Source of the DNA: Pholis gunnellus
Lineage: Eukaryota; Chordata; Actinopteri; Perciformes; Pholidae
Reading direction: 5' to 3'
Assembly (NCBI GenBank): GCA_910591455.2
Contig: OU342822.1
Coordinates: 18,937,763 to 19,001,762, forward strand
Length of the DNA: 64,000 bases
The translations under genes and the position numbers were made by a program. The notes beneath the pieces were generated by a model that worked only from the letters and a program-made list of their open reading frames with translations, did no database searches and was not told where the DNA came from. Of the stretch, positions 20,819-35,800 are shown in pieces. The first letter of the stretch is position 1. Each line of letters opens with the position of its first letter.

Positions 20819-23800
20819 ATGAGCCGACACGCAACAGGTAGGAGACACACAAAGTGTGCACGCGTCACCTTGTGTATCCCCCGTGATAACTCGTGTCATT
20901 TCCACTGTTACAGGTTATATTAAACGTGGACCGTTTTAAAGTCTTCATCACTTCACAGAGCTGCTGCTCAACTTTTTTTTTTTCTTTGTGAGGAATTTGC
21001 TGCGGCCGGTTTTTCCTCCAGTGGTCGTGTTGCGGAAAGAACTGTTGAAACATTCTTGTCGGGGTTGCAGAGTTTTCAATGAAAAAATAATTTTCCACAC
21101 AAATCTTATTTTTTCAGACTTCCACGAGTCGGTGCCTGCTGATCACGTGCTCAACTCTGCAGCCGTGTTATTCCCCGGTAGCTATTTAATCCTCCACTTT
21201 AAAATACAAATGTTTTAAATGCACAGTAATGAGGCTTATAATGAAGCTTGACCAGGGATAAAAACTGCTAATTAAGACGTATAGAGCTCATTTAAGCCCC
21301 TAAGAGTCGCTGCATTGAAGTGATAAATATTGACAATAATCACATAACAATGTTAAGCTTTATTGGCAAGATTGACTTATTCTTTATTGAATTAAGTGCA
21401 ACTTAACTTGTGTTATCTGTCCGTACAGGTGCGTTTGATCAACATGGCTGCCCTCTGATCGTGTTCCCTGCAGACGAACAAGCCAAACTCTCCTCAGAAC
21501 TCAGCCAAGCAGAAGTGGTGGACTTCATAAATTACTTTCTGCGTCTGCACAAGTAGGTGGAGTCGCACAGGCTTGGTGTGTGCATGTGTGTGTGTGTGTA
21601 TGAGAGATGTACTGATGGATGGATTTGTTCTCTCTCCACAGTAAGAAGCAGGAGAAGGAGAGTTTGGTGTCGGTGGTGGCCGATCTGAGGCACGCCTCGC
21701 TCCCTACGACCAGGGTTGTCTCCGAGACGCTGCTCTTGCTTGAGGTATTGTCCCGGCCGAGTACGCTACTGTGGATACAAACCACATGTACACGTTTAAA
21801 AGAATATGTGTTTAGTAGATATACCACAGCTGCCCCATGTATCAATGCATTAAAAACCCATGATTGAAGTAGTTTAACCTGTCTAAAGATTCCCTGACAT
21901 TTTCAGTCTAAAAACAAGACCATCCACAGTAACGTCGGTTAGAATTAAAGGTCCCCTGATGAATTTCAGCTATGAAGCATTTTTTTCCCAATGAGTGGGT
22001 CCTTGTTATCTTGTGCACACATGAGGATGCACATGATGCGGTACTGCACACTCCTTCCAATGGTTTCACACTATTGCACTAGAATTGATTACAGCTGCAG
22101 GGGCCAAGATGGGGACGAAGACCCGTCAGCCAGTAAACATGGATGTAAACAATGCTGGATCTTCTGTTACTGAAGTACGCCAGTTACGTGACGAATATAT
22201 GAACGCTGGCTTCTTGTTTCATGTGGGAAACGGAACAGCGGCCTCCTGACTAAAAGATCGCTGTTTGTTGGATCAGTGCTGGATTTATTCGATATGTTAT
22301 TTCCTCGGGGCAGATAAAAGTCCAACTCCAACCGCAGAACTGAATTAGGGCCGAGAAGAATGTCCCATCCTGAAGAGAGCATTCCTCTCTGCTGCAGAAA
22401 AGATGGAAGACCAGTGTTTGTTTTTTTATTTAAGTGAAAGTATTGTACATGTACGCACAGATCTTTTGTGAAACTGTAGCTCGGTGTTTCTGCAGTTGGC
22501 TTTGTGTGAATTATGCATGAGCAGGACTTTGAGAGGGTTCTCTCTGCACACGGTGCGCTGACGCACTCACCTTGTGATTGCCCTCTTGACTAGCGGAGCT
22601 CTTTCTTGCAGCGTTTAAGTTATGCAACATTTGCTTTCTAGATTCAAAGAGCTATGGTCTGAGCTGTTCTTCAAAGTACAATACCAAGTGTGTAAAGCAT
22701 GTGGTGGTTATAGTAGAAATCCTTTGTGTGTGTGTGTGTGGGGAGAAGGGGGCGGGGGTCACATGCATTGCTGGTCACATGCTTGGTTTTCTAATAGAAA
22801 AGCCTCAGTGAAATGACATTAAATGAGCACACTTATGTGGGGCGGCTGCCTTTTCTCACCCAGCTCAACAGTCCTCCACTCGAGAAGGAAACTGAAGAGT
22901 TCTAGTTTCTGAGGTCTTAGCTGCTGGCCTGATGTCAGCGTGCACACAGACATGTTTAAACATTTTATTTTGTAATAACAAACTGCTGGGATTGGGGGGA
23001 AAAAGACTGACTGATGATTACCGTGTGTGTGTGTGTGTGTGATGATCCATGCAATCTGGATGTGATTGATTAACAGGCCCTGAGGCCCCTGACCCCAAAT
23101 GGCCCCAGAAGTTGCACTTTTTACTTAATGTCAATGGGTATTGGTAATTTTATTTACTGTATTTCTGTACCAGGCGGCAACCCTCTGCTCAAGCCAAAGC
23201 TTCATGTGTTAAAGCTGCATTCTCTCTACTGACCACCAGGGGGCGACTCCTCTGGTTGTATAGAATTCTATGAGAAAATGACTCTACTTCTCTCTTGATT
23301 TATTACCTCAGTAAACATTCGTTTTTTTTACACACCAGAGTACAATGTCAACAAATGCACGCCCTGTGTTAATGGCTAGTCGTGCGTGGTGTCTTGTTCT
23401 GCCCCACTTTGTCAAAATGTACTTGGTCTTTTACTCGGTATTGTGATTCGCTGTAAAGAAAAAACAAGAAGAAGGCTGCTCATTTCTATGCGTAAATATT
23501 CATGAGGTGTGTAGGAGGCTGTAAATTAGGCTAATTCAAACCTATTTGGGAATTAAAAAAAGGAAATGCAAGGTTTTATGTATCAGAATATCTTTTGTTG
23601 CGCTTGTATTTCCGCATTTGTTTGTACGCAAACATTTAGATTGGACACTGTGTTCTGAATGGTCCAGGTGGCCATGGTTGGAATTGCAGCTCTCGTGCGG
23701 CCCACTGACCCACAAACTCTCTTTTCCAATTAACATCATTACAAAAGATAAATGTTAAGTGTTTTTCTGAGCATCACAAACTGTGACTTTCTTTTCTAGC

Positions 23801-26800
23801 GGCACAAGCGGACAGTCCACAGTGTGTACATAATTCAGCCCAAAAAGAAGGACGCTGTCAAGCTGTTGCTGAAACTCCTGGCTCCGTCAAAGTCTCTCTC
23901 TGCCTGTTTCAAGGTGAGTGGAACGACGCACGCCGTGCTCTTTGTGGTTTGTTGACTTCGGTACGTAACACCGCTCTCTCTCTCTGTTGCAGAAAGTGCT
24001 TCTTAAAGAAATCCCAGAGCTCTCCAACTACATTGACCGAAGCCAGCTGACGGCGTCGTTGGGCGGCTACCTGGTCTACTGTCACCAGAGCTGGGTGGCC
24101 TTCATCAAGGTGATCTTTGCACTCGGTTCATCGACCAGCAGGCGAAAAAGCCAACGTCATTTGCATAATGAAGCAGAAATGCATAAAAATCACGTCTAAA
24201 GAAAATAATACAGAAATGGATTAGTTTGGGGAAATTAATACATTTTTTAAACATTTTTTAACAAAGTTAATGAAAGGGGCAAATTAGATGAGTAGATAAA
24301 TATGTGAATTAATACAAACGTAAATAGAATCAATTTAAAACAGAAATATCTATTTGTCACATTTCTTTTCACTGATTAATGCACTGAATAACATTTGTTT
24401 TTGTGGTACATTTAATGGCATGTTGATTTATTTATTCATGATTTTGGGAGGTGTTCTCCATAGAAAACGTGTAGCAGATGTTAAGCAGCAGACGTTAACA
24501 ATGCGACTGTCTTAAGGGGTCAAAAATAAAAAAGTGATCATCTTAAAATAAATTAATAAAAAAACATACATCTGTTTTTACTTCAATGTAGGACTTTGTA
24601 CGAGATTAGCTGAGATATGATGATTAATGAACAGGTTGATGTTCACTCAAGTCTTACGTTTTTAGGCACAAGTGAAAATGGCCCATAATTTACCCTTTTT
24701 ATTGTATCGTGTCCAAACTCCATACTAATACATATAAACTAATGTTGACTCGTTAAGAACAGAAAAAAATAAAATTCACGAGTGATTCAGACCTCTCGTA
24801 CTGATCGCCCTTCATTTGATTGAAGAGGTTTTAATTTATGTTACAGAAATAAGACAAAGTTCTGAAGTTCTTCTCTTTACTCATGGGAGACTGTTTTATT
24901 TTTTAGATAAATCTTGACTACAAAGAGCCGAACAAGGAGCCATATTTATCTCACTCATCGAGGTTAAAAAAGCCCTTTTTAAAACAGGTTTGTTTGTATG
25001 AACCCTCTTTAACTGCACAAGCTTGACAGTAAAAAATTGAGATAAGAACAGGACAATAATCTTTAAATGTGTAAAGAAAGATCAACACTGTGGTATTTGC
25101 TTCCTTCTGTATTCACTTGGCACAAATACCCTATATTATGATGATAGTATTCAGTGAATTAGCATCCCTCCGTTCTGGTTGTGAAGCACGTGTTCGGGTA
25201 TCTGAGTGAATCAAAGCAAGTCTTATGAATCGGTCTTGTGATCAGTCAGACGGTTTAACACAAAGTGACATTGTGCCGCTGTCCTCGGCAGCGGTTTGTG
25301 TTCACACACACACACACATACACGCTCTGTTGTTCCGCTGACGTCTGAAGTGGCTTTCAAACCGACTGTTTACGACGCCAAAGCCAAAATATTTATTCCA
25401 ACTAGTGCTGCTTTGTGATGGAGAGCGTGCTCGGGCTCGCTCGGTCAGGAGATGTTGTCATGTGTGAATCCATTCATGAGATCCGTCCGAGCGGCCTGCG
25501 TCTATTGTCTTGTTACCTTGGTGAAGCTTGAGCAAATGCATCGCGTGGTCAGCTGACCTTATTAGCAAGTGAAAGGAGCCCCCCCCCCCCCCCCCCCAAT
25601 TACATTTATACATTCATTCATTCATCTCGGGCGTTTTGCCATGATGACAGTATTCATTAACTATGGCAGCTCTCGTCCTATAAGTGACCATTCTAGGATG
25701 CAACTACATCATCTCCACTACTTGTATGTTGAGCGGTTACAGCAACTTCTGTTGCACATAAATCACAGCAAACTTGCTTGTTTTATCATAAAATGATACT
25801 ATAAAATGAGTAATACATTGGGATTCAAGGATCATTTATTGTCATTATGCAACACAGGGATGCACAACGAAATTCATCTGTAGCTCATCTGTGACACAAC
25901 AAACACATGATAAACAAACAGCAGTACATTCCTCTAGTGCATTTTCTTTAAAATTTGTATCATGAGGAATGTAAACAGCAGCAACAAAAACATTTCTCTG
26001 GGCAGATAATATGGCCGACATCGTCACATTAAAAATTAAACATGAGGAAAAAAAGACAGTCCGTCAACTTTGAGCACCAAGCATCATGATGTAAACCCGA
26101 CAACAGACTGGGCCTCGCCCGTCTTTGCATTTGAACACTGACTCTTGTCCCTGTGCCGCTCCTGCTTGCAGGAGATCGATGAGTTCGTTCAGGAGTTCCT
26201 GTCTGTGGTCCAGCGGCTGCCCTCGTGCATCTGCACCCTGCAGGCTCTGTCCAGGCAGCCGCCGCCCTCCACCTTCAGCGAGCTCCGACACTTCTGCTCC
26301 ACCAACGAAGCAAAGTTCCAGCAGCTCAGGAGGTTCGGCTCACTACGGTTTCTCTACTCCTCCCATAGGCCAACGTTGGTTCAGTAGATGGTCTGAATTT
26401 AGTGATTTTTAGAAAAGATATCTAGTGGAATTAGGCTTATGCAGTCCCCGACTCTCAGGGATGTATAATTGGAGAGGAGTTCTCTATTTAATTATCTCCA
26501 GAGATAGTTTCCTTATTTGTATTTGTGACGCTTTTTCTTTTTACTTTTAGTACATACTACAGCGGCCCTTACAAAGTGCGTACTGTTGCATGCGGTATTC
26601 ATTCAATTGGGACATACTACTTTCTTGACATTGAACTTTTGCTCAAATATCAGAATAGCCAGAAAAGCATGCTGTTTTGCATACTGCAGGATGTTCTGGA
26701 TGTACTGCATCCTGGTCACATTATTTTTGGCATTCTCCATTTGACATATTTTGTGTTGGGACATCCTAAAAACGAAGCTCCTGGCATACTAAGTAGTATT

Positions 26801-29800
26801 GTAACTCGCCCTGTGTTCTCTGTTTTGGAGCAACAGTGTTCTCGGGGGTTTAGCTGCTTGTATGTGAACATATTTGGAACTTGAATCTCAAACACAAAAC
26901 ACAACTTCCTTTTTAAAGTTGGCAGCCATGTTCACGGAAAATGACGCATCGGGTGCTTCCACACCTAACCTGTTTGGTTTGGTTGAAACAGGTTTGTTAG
27001 TGCGGTATGTTTGGGATTGTGTGAAAGCTCTTAATCGAACCCTCGTAAGGACCAAACAACCAAACCGAGATTTCCTGGAAAGGCGGTTCTCGGTCACAAG
27101 GTGCAGTTTATTTGTGGTGTGAGAGCAAACGAACCGAATACAGAATTTTATGAAAGCAGATGTGTGATTTTTAGCATGATTTCAAAAGCTAAACTGCTAA
27201 CAAATCCATCTGCTGATCGTGAGAACCTGTTCTTGAAGCTATCTTTTGAAATCAATCTGTATTTGTGGGACTCTATATGAAGACGCAGGCGACGGGATTA
27301 ACCAGTCAAAAGCTGATTAAACTGCTGTGCTCGTATCAACTCTGTGTACTGCGTTAGTTCATTAAGTCCATTAAAAAGTGTGATTTTGATCCGACATCAT
27401 AAGCCCTTCAAGTGCCTTCATCATTATGTGTTGGTTGTCAAAAAGAAATATTATTTCTAAGTGTAGCTAGTTTTCCACACTGTCAACAAGTACACCATTG
27501 TTTAGGTTACATAACCCGTAAAACAAAACGCTTCATTGTTTGAGATATTTTCTTTCACCCTCTACACCGTCTTCATATCTGTATTCAGGGAGCTGGGGCT
27601 GGATGAGCTGCTGACGCGCTGCGAGAGTGTTGTGGAGAAGCTGCGCTACCCGGAGAGGGAGCCGTGCTACCAGGCGATGGCCGGCACGGCCCTCTTCACC
27701 CGCACCGCCTTCGACATGCTGCAGAACCACTGCAGGTACTGCAGCCGGTTAATCCTCCGTAACAACACTTCCCACGCATACCATACAATGTCGCAACCCT
27801 GTGTTGCTCAACAGCCAAGTACATTGTACACACAGTGGCAAACGTTAGTTTCACTAGTAAGGTTTCTGTTTGTCTAAGCAGTCATAGCTGACACTTTATG
27901 GTGACGTGATGTATTTATGATAAATAAATGAGGAATTAACCATCTGAACCCCAAAACCCGCCGACGGGATGGAAGAAGCATGTTTTTCCTTTAAACAATC
28001 ACCAAAACTACACCGTTCATCACAGCCAAGAGCTGTAAGAACTGTCATAATCGTCAGATTATCATCTTTCCGACGGTCCTTGAACACATCATGTGTGAGG
28101 AACGCTTCAGTCAGAAAAAGCTTAAAGTTGTGATATTTCATCATCTACATGTCTCATTTAGAATTTTCCTCCAAAATAAACCGTTGACTCTAAACAGATC
28201 CTGTCAAAAAGATTAAATTCTGAGCTCCTCGGTGCAACCAGGAAGCCATGTTTGTGACACAAATTCAGTGAACTGCTGAGCAGAGAGGAGAGGCTGTAAG
28301 TAGAGCTTGTAAACATGTGAATAGCTCAATGTATAGCTATGGAGCCTTTTTTCCCCCCCTAACATTGATTAAACATGTGGCAACTTGGAAACATGTTGTA
28401 TAAATAGATTCTATTGTATGCCAATCTTTGTAAAATAAATGATCAAATAAATTCATTTTCTTTCAGCATTTCACACACGTCTGAAGTGTAGCGATGACAT
28501 TTTGGACAGACATGAATGGAAACTGCTACTTGACTGGTTTGCTGAGGCACACAACCACAATTCTAGTATTTCTATGGCCCCAAATCACAACCGTTTGTAA
28601 AAACTAGTATGAAGTATGAAAGAGCATTTAGACGTAGTTTTAGACTGTTTCATACCTTATTCATGTAACAAGGATCTCTGGGATACATGTTTCCTTTTTA
28701 ATAAAGGCCTTTCAGGGTGCATTCATTTAGGTAGTAATGTGTTTTAGAGGGCTGCAAACTGGCGTAGATATGAATGTAAGAAATATGAATTTAAGATGTA
28801 TTTTTGTATTTTACAGGATAACGGCTGCTGTGGAGAAAGTGGAGCTGCTGTGGCAGCAGGCCTTCTCTAAGGCCCGTCTCCAGTTACAGGTGTTCCAGCT
28901 GCGAGAGGACGCTCTGCAGGCGAGTCTGTGCTTTAAACTTTAAACTAACTGTGGTGCATTTAAACCGGGCTTAAATGTCAGACTACCTCTCAGAACCAAA
29001 ACGTGTTTCCTTCTGTTTCCAGATCACAGAGCAGATCAAAACCCTCCTTCAAGAGAAACTCCAGCCTTACAAAATAGAGATTGCCAAGGATGCTGCGGAG
29101 GCGATGATGTTGGTTTCTGAATTTCAGGCGTCCATTCACACGCCTGCCATGGTACGGATTTACTGTTCTCTTTGTGGCCTCGCTGTAATCCCGGCCTCAG
29201 ACTGTATTGTGGTTCAGATTTTCACAGTTTAGAAGATTCTGAAAGTTTCTACAAGGATCCTTTTAACTGGCCTCAATTTCATAGTGATGCCTCTATATGA
29301 GCTGCAAAAGCAAACTGTCTATTCAGTGATGGTGGATATTCTTACTGCTTAACATTGGGACCGATCCTCCGCGGCATCACGTTCACCAGAAACTTATTCA
29401 GCTCAGACTCCAGCAGTAAAAGGCTGTATTGCTGGAGGGAAGGGAGGCACGGGAGGAACCAGGACCAGGACCGACTCTTAAAGGGACTCTGGTGCTGATG
29501 GCAACAGTACCGTTGTTGTCCACAGGGACCGCCAGAATCAACACAAAATGAAAGTTCCTTGTATTAACTTCAGTCTTTTTCCTGATTAGATGTCTAATAT
29601 CAGTCACGCATCCACTCTCTCACTGTCGTATTCCCTATGAGTAATCTTTTTGGTAAGTACTGTTAATAACTCCAACCCTCCACCTACCAGGCACTCATTC
29701 TCTGTGCTGAAGATGTGATCCACACGGTAGTGGAGATCCTGCTGTATGACGGTCAGACCAGGGAGCGCTGGGTTCTGGATGTGGAGAGGCTGAAGGAGAA

Positions 29801-32800
29801 GCTCCGCTCTGCAGTGAACTTCATTCTCCAAACCCTCAGAGCAGTTTCCAGCTACCACCATCACTACGACAAGGCAAGTTCTCAGCATTTCAGGACTTTA
29901 AAAGTGGTCGTGTCTGTATCTGAAAAGATTGATTCACTTTAAAACAAGGGTGGAAACATTTCATTGTACCACCCTCCATCTATAATATCGTTGGTTTGCA
30001 AATACAAACCCTTGTAAGTTAAAGTGTTGCCCCTAAACTACCCCAAACTGTGTTCCTCTTCCAGGCCAACAGCTGGTACCGTCTGGTCCTCTGTGAGAAC
30101 GTCCTCCAGCTGCTGCTGTCCGGAGTCGGTGGAGACGGTGTTCAGAGGAGGAGCTGGGGGACCATCCCTGCGTGGAGGTACAAGATGTCCACTTTCCTGA
30201 AGCAGAATCCCCCTCCAGACACGGAGGAGCTGGTTCATCTGGCCCATCTGTCCAAAGCCATTCCGGATGATGAGGTCCAGGAGGCCGGCAAGCAGATGTC
30301 TCATCGGTGCTTGACCCTGAGGAAGCTGCTGATGAGTTCGGGACCTGTGGCTGTCGGTCACCTCCAGCTGGCCTTACAGTGGCAGTACGAGCTGTTGCGG
30401 AGCGGCCGTGTAAACCCTTCCTCCGCCGACGGCGCTACAAACGGAGCGACTAAAGACGTTCCGGACGTCGGTAAATGTGAAGGTGGTACGGAAGAGGCCC
30501 GTCTTCTAGTAGCGACTGCGGTTTCTGCGGTGGCGTCGGCTGAGGACAAACCCCCGTCCCTCAGCTCATTCGACTCGGGTTTCGATGGCGCTGCGAGCAG
30601 CCAGCCGGAGGTGTGGGGAGGCAGGGAAGGAGCCGTGGGCCAGCCTCAAATCCACAAAGCGACTACCTCCAGTGTTTCAGATTGTGAGGACGTTGGCTCC
30701 GTGGGGAGCTCCTCCGGGGCCAGCATCCAGATCGTCCCGAAGGTCACCGTGGATTCCCTCAACCTGGAGATCAAAGTGAAGCGCTTGGCGGCGCTGCCCA
30801 ACAATCCGTGGCTTAGCTTGCCGGTAGACGATCTGGAAAGCTCGTACACCGTCACCATCACGCAGAACCCAACGCCGCAGAAGAGAGAGCTGCCATCCCA
30901 TAATCCCTCCGGCACCAACGCCGACCAGTCCGACGGGTCTCGAGATCAGCCCACAGAGACTGAGGTTTTGAGCGTCACGCGGCCCGCAGGCCCACAGAGC
31001 GGCGACTGGACGATGCACTCGCAAAGCGGTGTGGAGGATGCTGAGCTGAGTCCCGTTCGCCACCTCCTCTCCAGCACGATTACAGACGGAAGAGACGAGT
31101 CCATCTGCACCACCGAGGGGATTCCTACTCTCCTCTGGGACTCGTATGACCTCCACAACCAGAACGACGATGCTGTGGACGGGTAACGCGTCCGTTTATA
31201 GGATATTAAATCAGTCTGGCTCAGCCGGTCACTCCTTCAAAAAAATCTATTTGAATTGACACGTTATTTGATAAAATTTAATTTGAGTTTCTGTCTGAGT
31301 GTATGAAGTAGGGATGGGAGTCTAAACTACTGCTCCAGCACTTAGTCTATTCTGTTATTTTGCTGCTATTGGAGTCCCGAAAATGTTCAAAGAAATCACT
31401 GGAAGCAGTTAGAGTTTGACGCACTAGAGTTTATTCTTTAAACAAAGAAATGAACCCGGGAGTCTAACTGATCTCCTCTTGTATAGTTCCTCCGTCTGGG
31501 GTTAATCCTCCACCTTATGTTCTAAACTCCTCCTTTGTTGCCCTGGAAATAATGGTGTAATATTGTTATGGTCCCACCCAAGTTTAATGTTTCTAATGGG
31601 GGTCTCGGAAAATTCCCAAACTTTCCTGCTCAGGCATGTTTTCCTGACGCCAGTATTTTCAGGGGTTTCTAGAGTGGATTTAAAAAACTTAAATTCTTGA
31701 TTTTTTTTTTCCCCTCAGTGAGATCGATGTCTCCCTCAATGACTGGGATGTGAAGGAGCAGCAGGGTTTGAGGGCGGTGGAGAAGATCCTGGACAGGGCT
31801 GATGAAATACTAGAGGTAGGAGGTGCATCGTTTTGAGTAAAAGAGTGGATGATTGCCGCCATTTTAGGGCTGTGATCGTGTGAAATGTCAAATATTAACA
31901 TCTGATGCCCTTCACAAGTTAAAAGAGCCCATTGAAACGTCTTCCTCCTCAGAAAGAAGAAAAGGTTCTGGCTCAGGAGGCGGTGCTGGACGCCCTGCTG
32001 AGGGCGGAGGACGGGCACCATCAGTGGCCTCCGTGGGGCAGTGAGGACCAGCTCGGTGTGGTACGTTTGGTTGTGTTAATACATCTTATCAGCTGGGTTC
32101 AGCACTTTCCTTTTCCTAATACCTTGTATGACCTGCATTCCTCATGCTTCGCCTGCTTGTGCTCATTTATTAAAGATGTCGTCTAGTGAGCTGGCTGAAG
32201 CCGGTGTTCTTGGCCTCGAGGATTATCTTGACCCTGCAGAGTCCGACCACCTCAGTGAGCCCGGATCAGCTGGATCTGCAAGCGAAACTAAGGCTTCTGA
32301 AGCTGCCGGGGAAGCATTTCACAGCAGGCCGGACCTGTTGACGGAGCTGAGGAAAGTCCACATCCTGGAGGAGCTGATCATGGAGGAGAACCTGAAGATC
32401 CAGGAGCTCCGACGCTGCGAAGAAACCCCCGAAGAGCAACTCTCTGTGGGCGAACCTCCGGACACAAACAGGCCGTCAAGTACGAGCGAAGAGAGGGAGG
32501 CTTTTCAGCTACAACTGGAAAAGGAGAAAAGGGAGGTGGAGAAGCTCGAGAAGAGTTTGGCCAAAGAACGTAAAGCGAAGAAGCACAAGGACAGAGCTAG
32601 AATGGTTGTAAAATGTTCTGTGATGGAGAAGGCTAGAAATGAGAATAAGGAAGACCGAGCCCTCTGTGATGCGCTTTTATCAGGTAGCTGTAGATCCCAG
32701 AGTGATTCTCAGGAAACGTGTCAAACTGAAACTGTTCGAGCGGGGTCGGGTCCCGATGTTGCCGAAGAGGCTACACCACAAGACTTTGTTCAACCTCCAG

Positions 32801-35800
32801 ATTCCCAGAGTCTAGATGATTGCTCGTTGGCATTTAATAAAGCCACCGCTGATTTGAAGGAAGCTCCTGAAGAGGGATGTATCTATGGGAACAAATTAGA
32901 CAAATCTCGTGAAGATGCGTCTTTACCTTCTGGAATGAAGCCCGATGTTGGAGAGTTTGACCCAGGTGGGAACTCGCACCTTCCTCCTGTGCCCGAGCCA
33001 AGAAGGGCTCCACTTCCTGTGAACCACGACGACCTCGCTGAACACGAACCTCCTCCTTACACGGGGCTGCAGGATCCAGCTCGGCCCGCCGTCGCTCAAG
33101 ATCCCGGTTTTGTGCAACTCCATGCACTGCTTGAGAATGCAACTCCAGCCGTCGGTCACGACTGTTTTGTCAATCCAGATGTGAAGGAACACAGCAGCAG
33201 CAGCAACAACCATGCGCTCACCAAAAAATGCAATGTTTCATTAGAACAATTGTCTGACGTAACCACTCAAGGTGAAGAGGATGCATCAGAAGTACCGGAG
33301 TGTTTGCTAGCAACAGATTTGCACCCAGCAGAGGAAGTCCAGACTCTATCTGCTGCAGATGAGCAGTCGCTGCCTCCTGACCTCCGGCCTCTGGAGTTTG
33401 ACCCCGGGGGAAGAGACGAGCGGGATGAAGGCTTTGCTGATGGTGTTCAGAGCTCCGAGGCCATGAGGATATCAGGCTCTGGGTCACCTGGGATTCAGGC
33501 CCAGCTTAATGTCAACATGAGAGAGGTACACTATCTACTGCGATACTGCAGGGTGGCCACTTTTTAACGTGGTTAGCTTAGCATAAAGACTGGATTTAAA
33601 AAAAACAACAACAATTTACATAGAAGTATAAGTTGCTCTATCACCTGTTGTTAGATTAGGAGCATCGTCAGCTTCATTGTTCATTTGATTCAAATAGATA
33701 TTTTTCTTAATGTGTTTGCAGATGACAGATTTCAAGACCCCCATAGTCCTGGATACGGGGTCTGGTTTGATGAAAGCAGGATTTGCAGATCAAGACCTCC
33801 CAAACATTATATTCCCAACAATTATTGGAATGCCAAAATATGAGGTACGGGCATTCACTTTAAAGTATTTCTTCTTATATTCTCTATAAAAGAGAGGATG
33901 CATCCTAATAGTGATGTGGCTTTGGCTCAAGACAGACTTTTTTATGATCAACTTTTTGTTTTTTTTGCAGGAAATAATGAATGGCAACCTTGAAAGGGAG
34001 ATCTACATTGGCCATGAAGCTCAACAAATGAGAGGGGTCCTGGCTCTGAAGCATCCCATTAAGAACGGGATCATTCGTAACTGGGATGAAATGGAAAAGG
34101 TAACGAGAGTAGTGATGCACATGCCTGATATCAGATGTTATGTCACTGAGTGTTGACACTAGAACTCAGGTTGCTTGGATTGTTACCCGGAGGACCAGAA
34201 TGAATGGGTTTGTGACCTGGACTTTCTTGACTGTTTTGTGTTTTATTTTTAGATTTGGCATCACACGTTCCAGCAGCTGGGTGTGGAGCCAGAAGATCAC
34301 CCTGTCCTGCTGACCGAGGCGGCCATGAACCCCTTGCAGAACCGTCAGCGCATGGTGGAGATCATGTTCGAGTGTTTCAATGTTCCCTTCACCTACGTGG
34401 CCATGCAGGCGGTGCTGGCACTTTACGCTGCCGGGAGATCGACTGGTAATTTGGCTAATTGACGCGTCTATTCATGCATTATGTTGGATAGATTTGCTTG
34501 GATGAATACTGAATTAAAACATCAATTACTAATGTGTGATTTCATGACGAGGACTTAATAGTACTTAATACGGTCTTGGACTTCAGTCTCCTCTTGGCAT
34601 GTTTAAACAGCTGTTTTAAAGCCTTATTTTCCTCCTTGGCTCAAAAAGAGAATGTGAGGATTTCTTTTCATGAACTTTTTTTTTTGTTTTCGTTGAAGGT
34701 GTGGTGTTTGACTCTGGAGACGGAGTGAGCCACAGTGTGCCTGTGTTTGAGGGATACTGTCTACCTCATGCTGTGCAGCGCTTTCCTCTGGCTGGTGCAG
34801 ACGTTACAATGCATCTGAAAAAGGTATTCACTCGCTTTCTTTTTTGTTTGTTCGTTACACAAGGGGCTTAGACGAGCCGGTCTTGGGTCGTAAACTATAA
34901 TAACATGTGTTAGGATATTCATGATGACATGTTTTGTTGCTGTGTGGTGCAAGCTAAACTGTAGAAGTGACCATTTTTTGGTGTGCCTGTGCTGAAAGCT
35001 TCTGCAGGAACAAGGGGTGTGCATGCGCACCACGGCGGAGATAGAGATAGTGAGGGAGATGAAGGAGCGCTGCTGCTGTGTGGCCGTCGACTATGAAGCC
35101 GAGCTGAGTCAGGCGTCCTGCAGAGAGATGCATTACACCATGCCAGACGGACAGATCGTCACACTCGGCCCGGAGAGGTTCAGGTAACCGTCTGCACGTC
35201 ATGTCCTGCTTCACTGAGTGGGGTCCTAAAGGAAATCAATATTAACACTAGACATGTGAGAACTTTGTTATTTCTTTTGCATGTTTTGACATTTCATTAG
35301 CTGTTAGGATGGGAAACAACCAGACGGTTCTGCCGATTGAAGCCAAAGTGGAAGTGTCTTAAAACTTGCATTCTCTCTAGTGTCCACCAGGGGGCGACTC
35401 CTCTGGTTGTATAGAAGTCTATGAGAAATGACTCTACTTCTCTCTTGATTTATTACCTCAGTAAACATTGTAAATATGAGTTTATGGTCTCAATCTCTAG
35501 TTTCAAGTCTTCTTCAATACAGCATGATGTTCATTGAGTAAATGATGGTCCATTTAGAGTCAAACATAAAGCAGGGTATGCTTTAGGGCGGGGCTTACTG
35601 TGATTGACAGGTCGCTGCAGCTACCATCTTATAACAGCCTACTCAAATAGGTCTACCACTTCCTCGTTCATGCAGGGCCCCTGAGATTCTCTTTAAACCC
35701 GAGCTGATTGGACGGGACCATTATGGGATGCACGAGAGCGTCTTTAAGTCCATCCTCAGCTCAGACATCGACCTGCGGCGCTGCTTCCTGGGAAATATCG

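Noticed and set aside
28889..28919. Using the GT donor at 28890 for exon 9 to avoid a GC donor
   Set aside because: It would delete the phrase VFQLREDALQ, which continues the helix pattern into exon 10. The GC donor otherwise has a perfect consensus. It could still be a minor isoform.
33526..33721. Reading the actin part as an independent gene with its own start at 33722
   Set aside because: The preceding exon ends at a good donor in matching phase. The 196-bp gap has no poly(A) signal or leader exon. The ATG sits directly on the acceptor. I kept the alternative as a test, not as the model.
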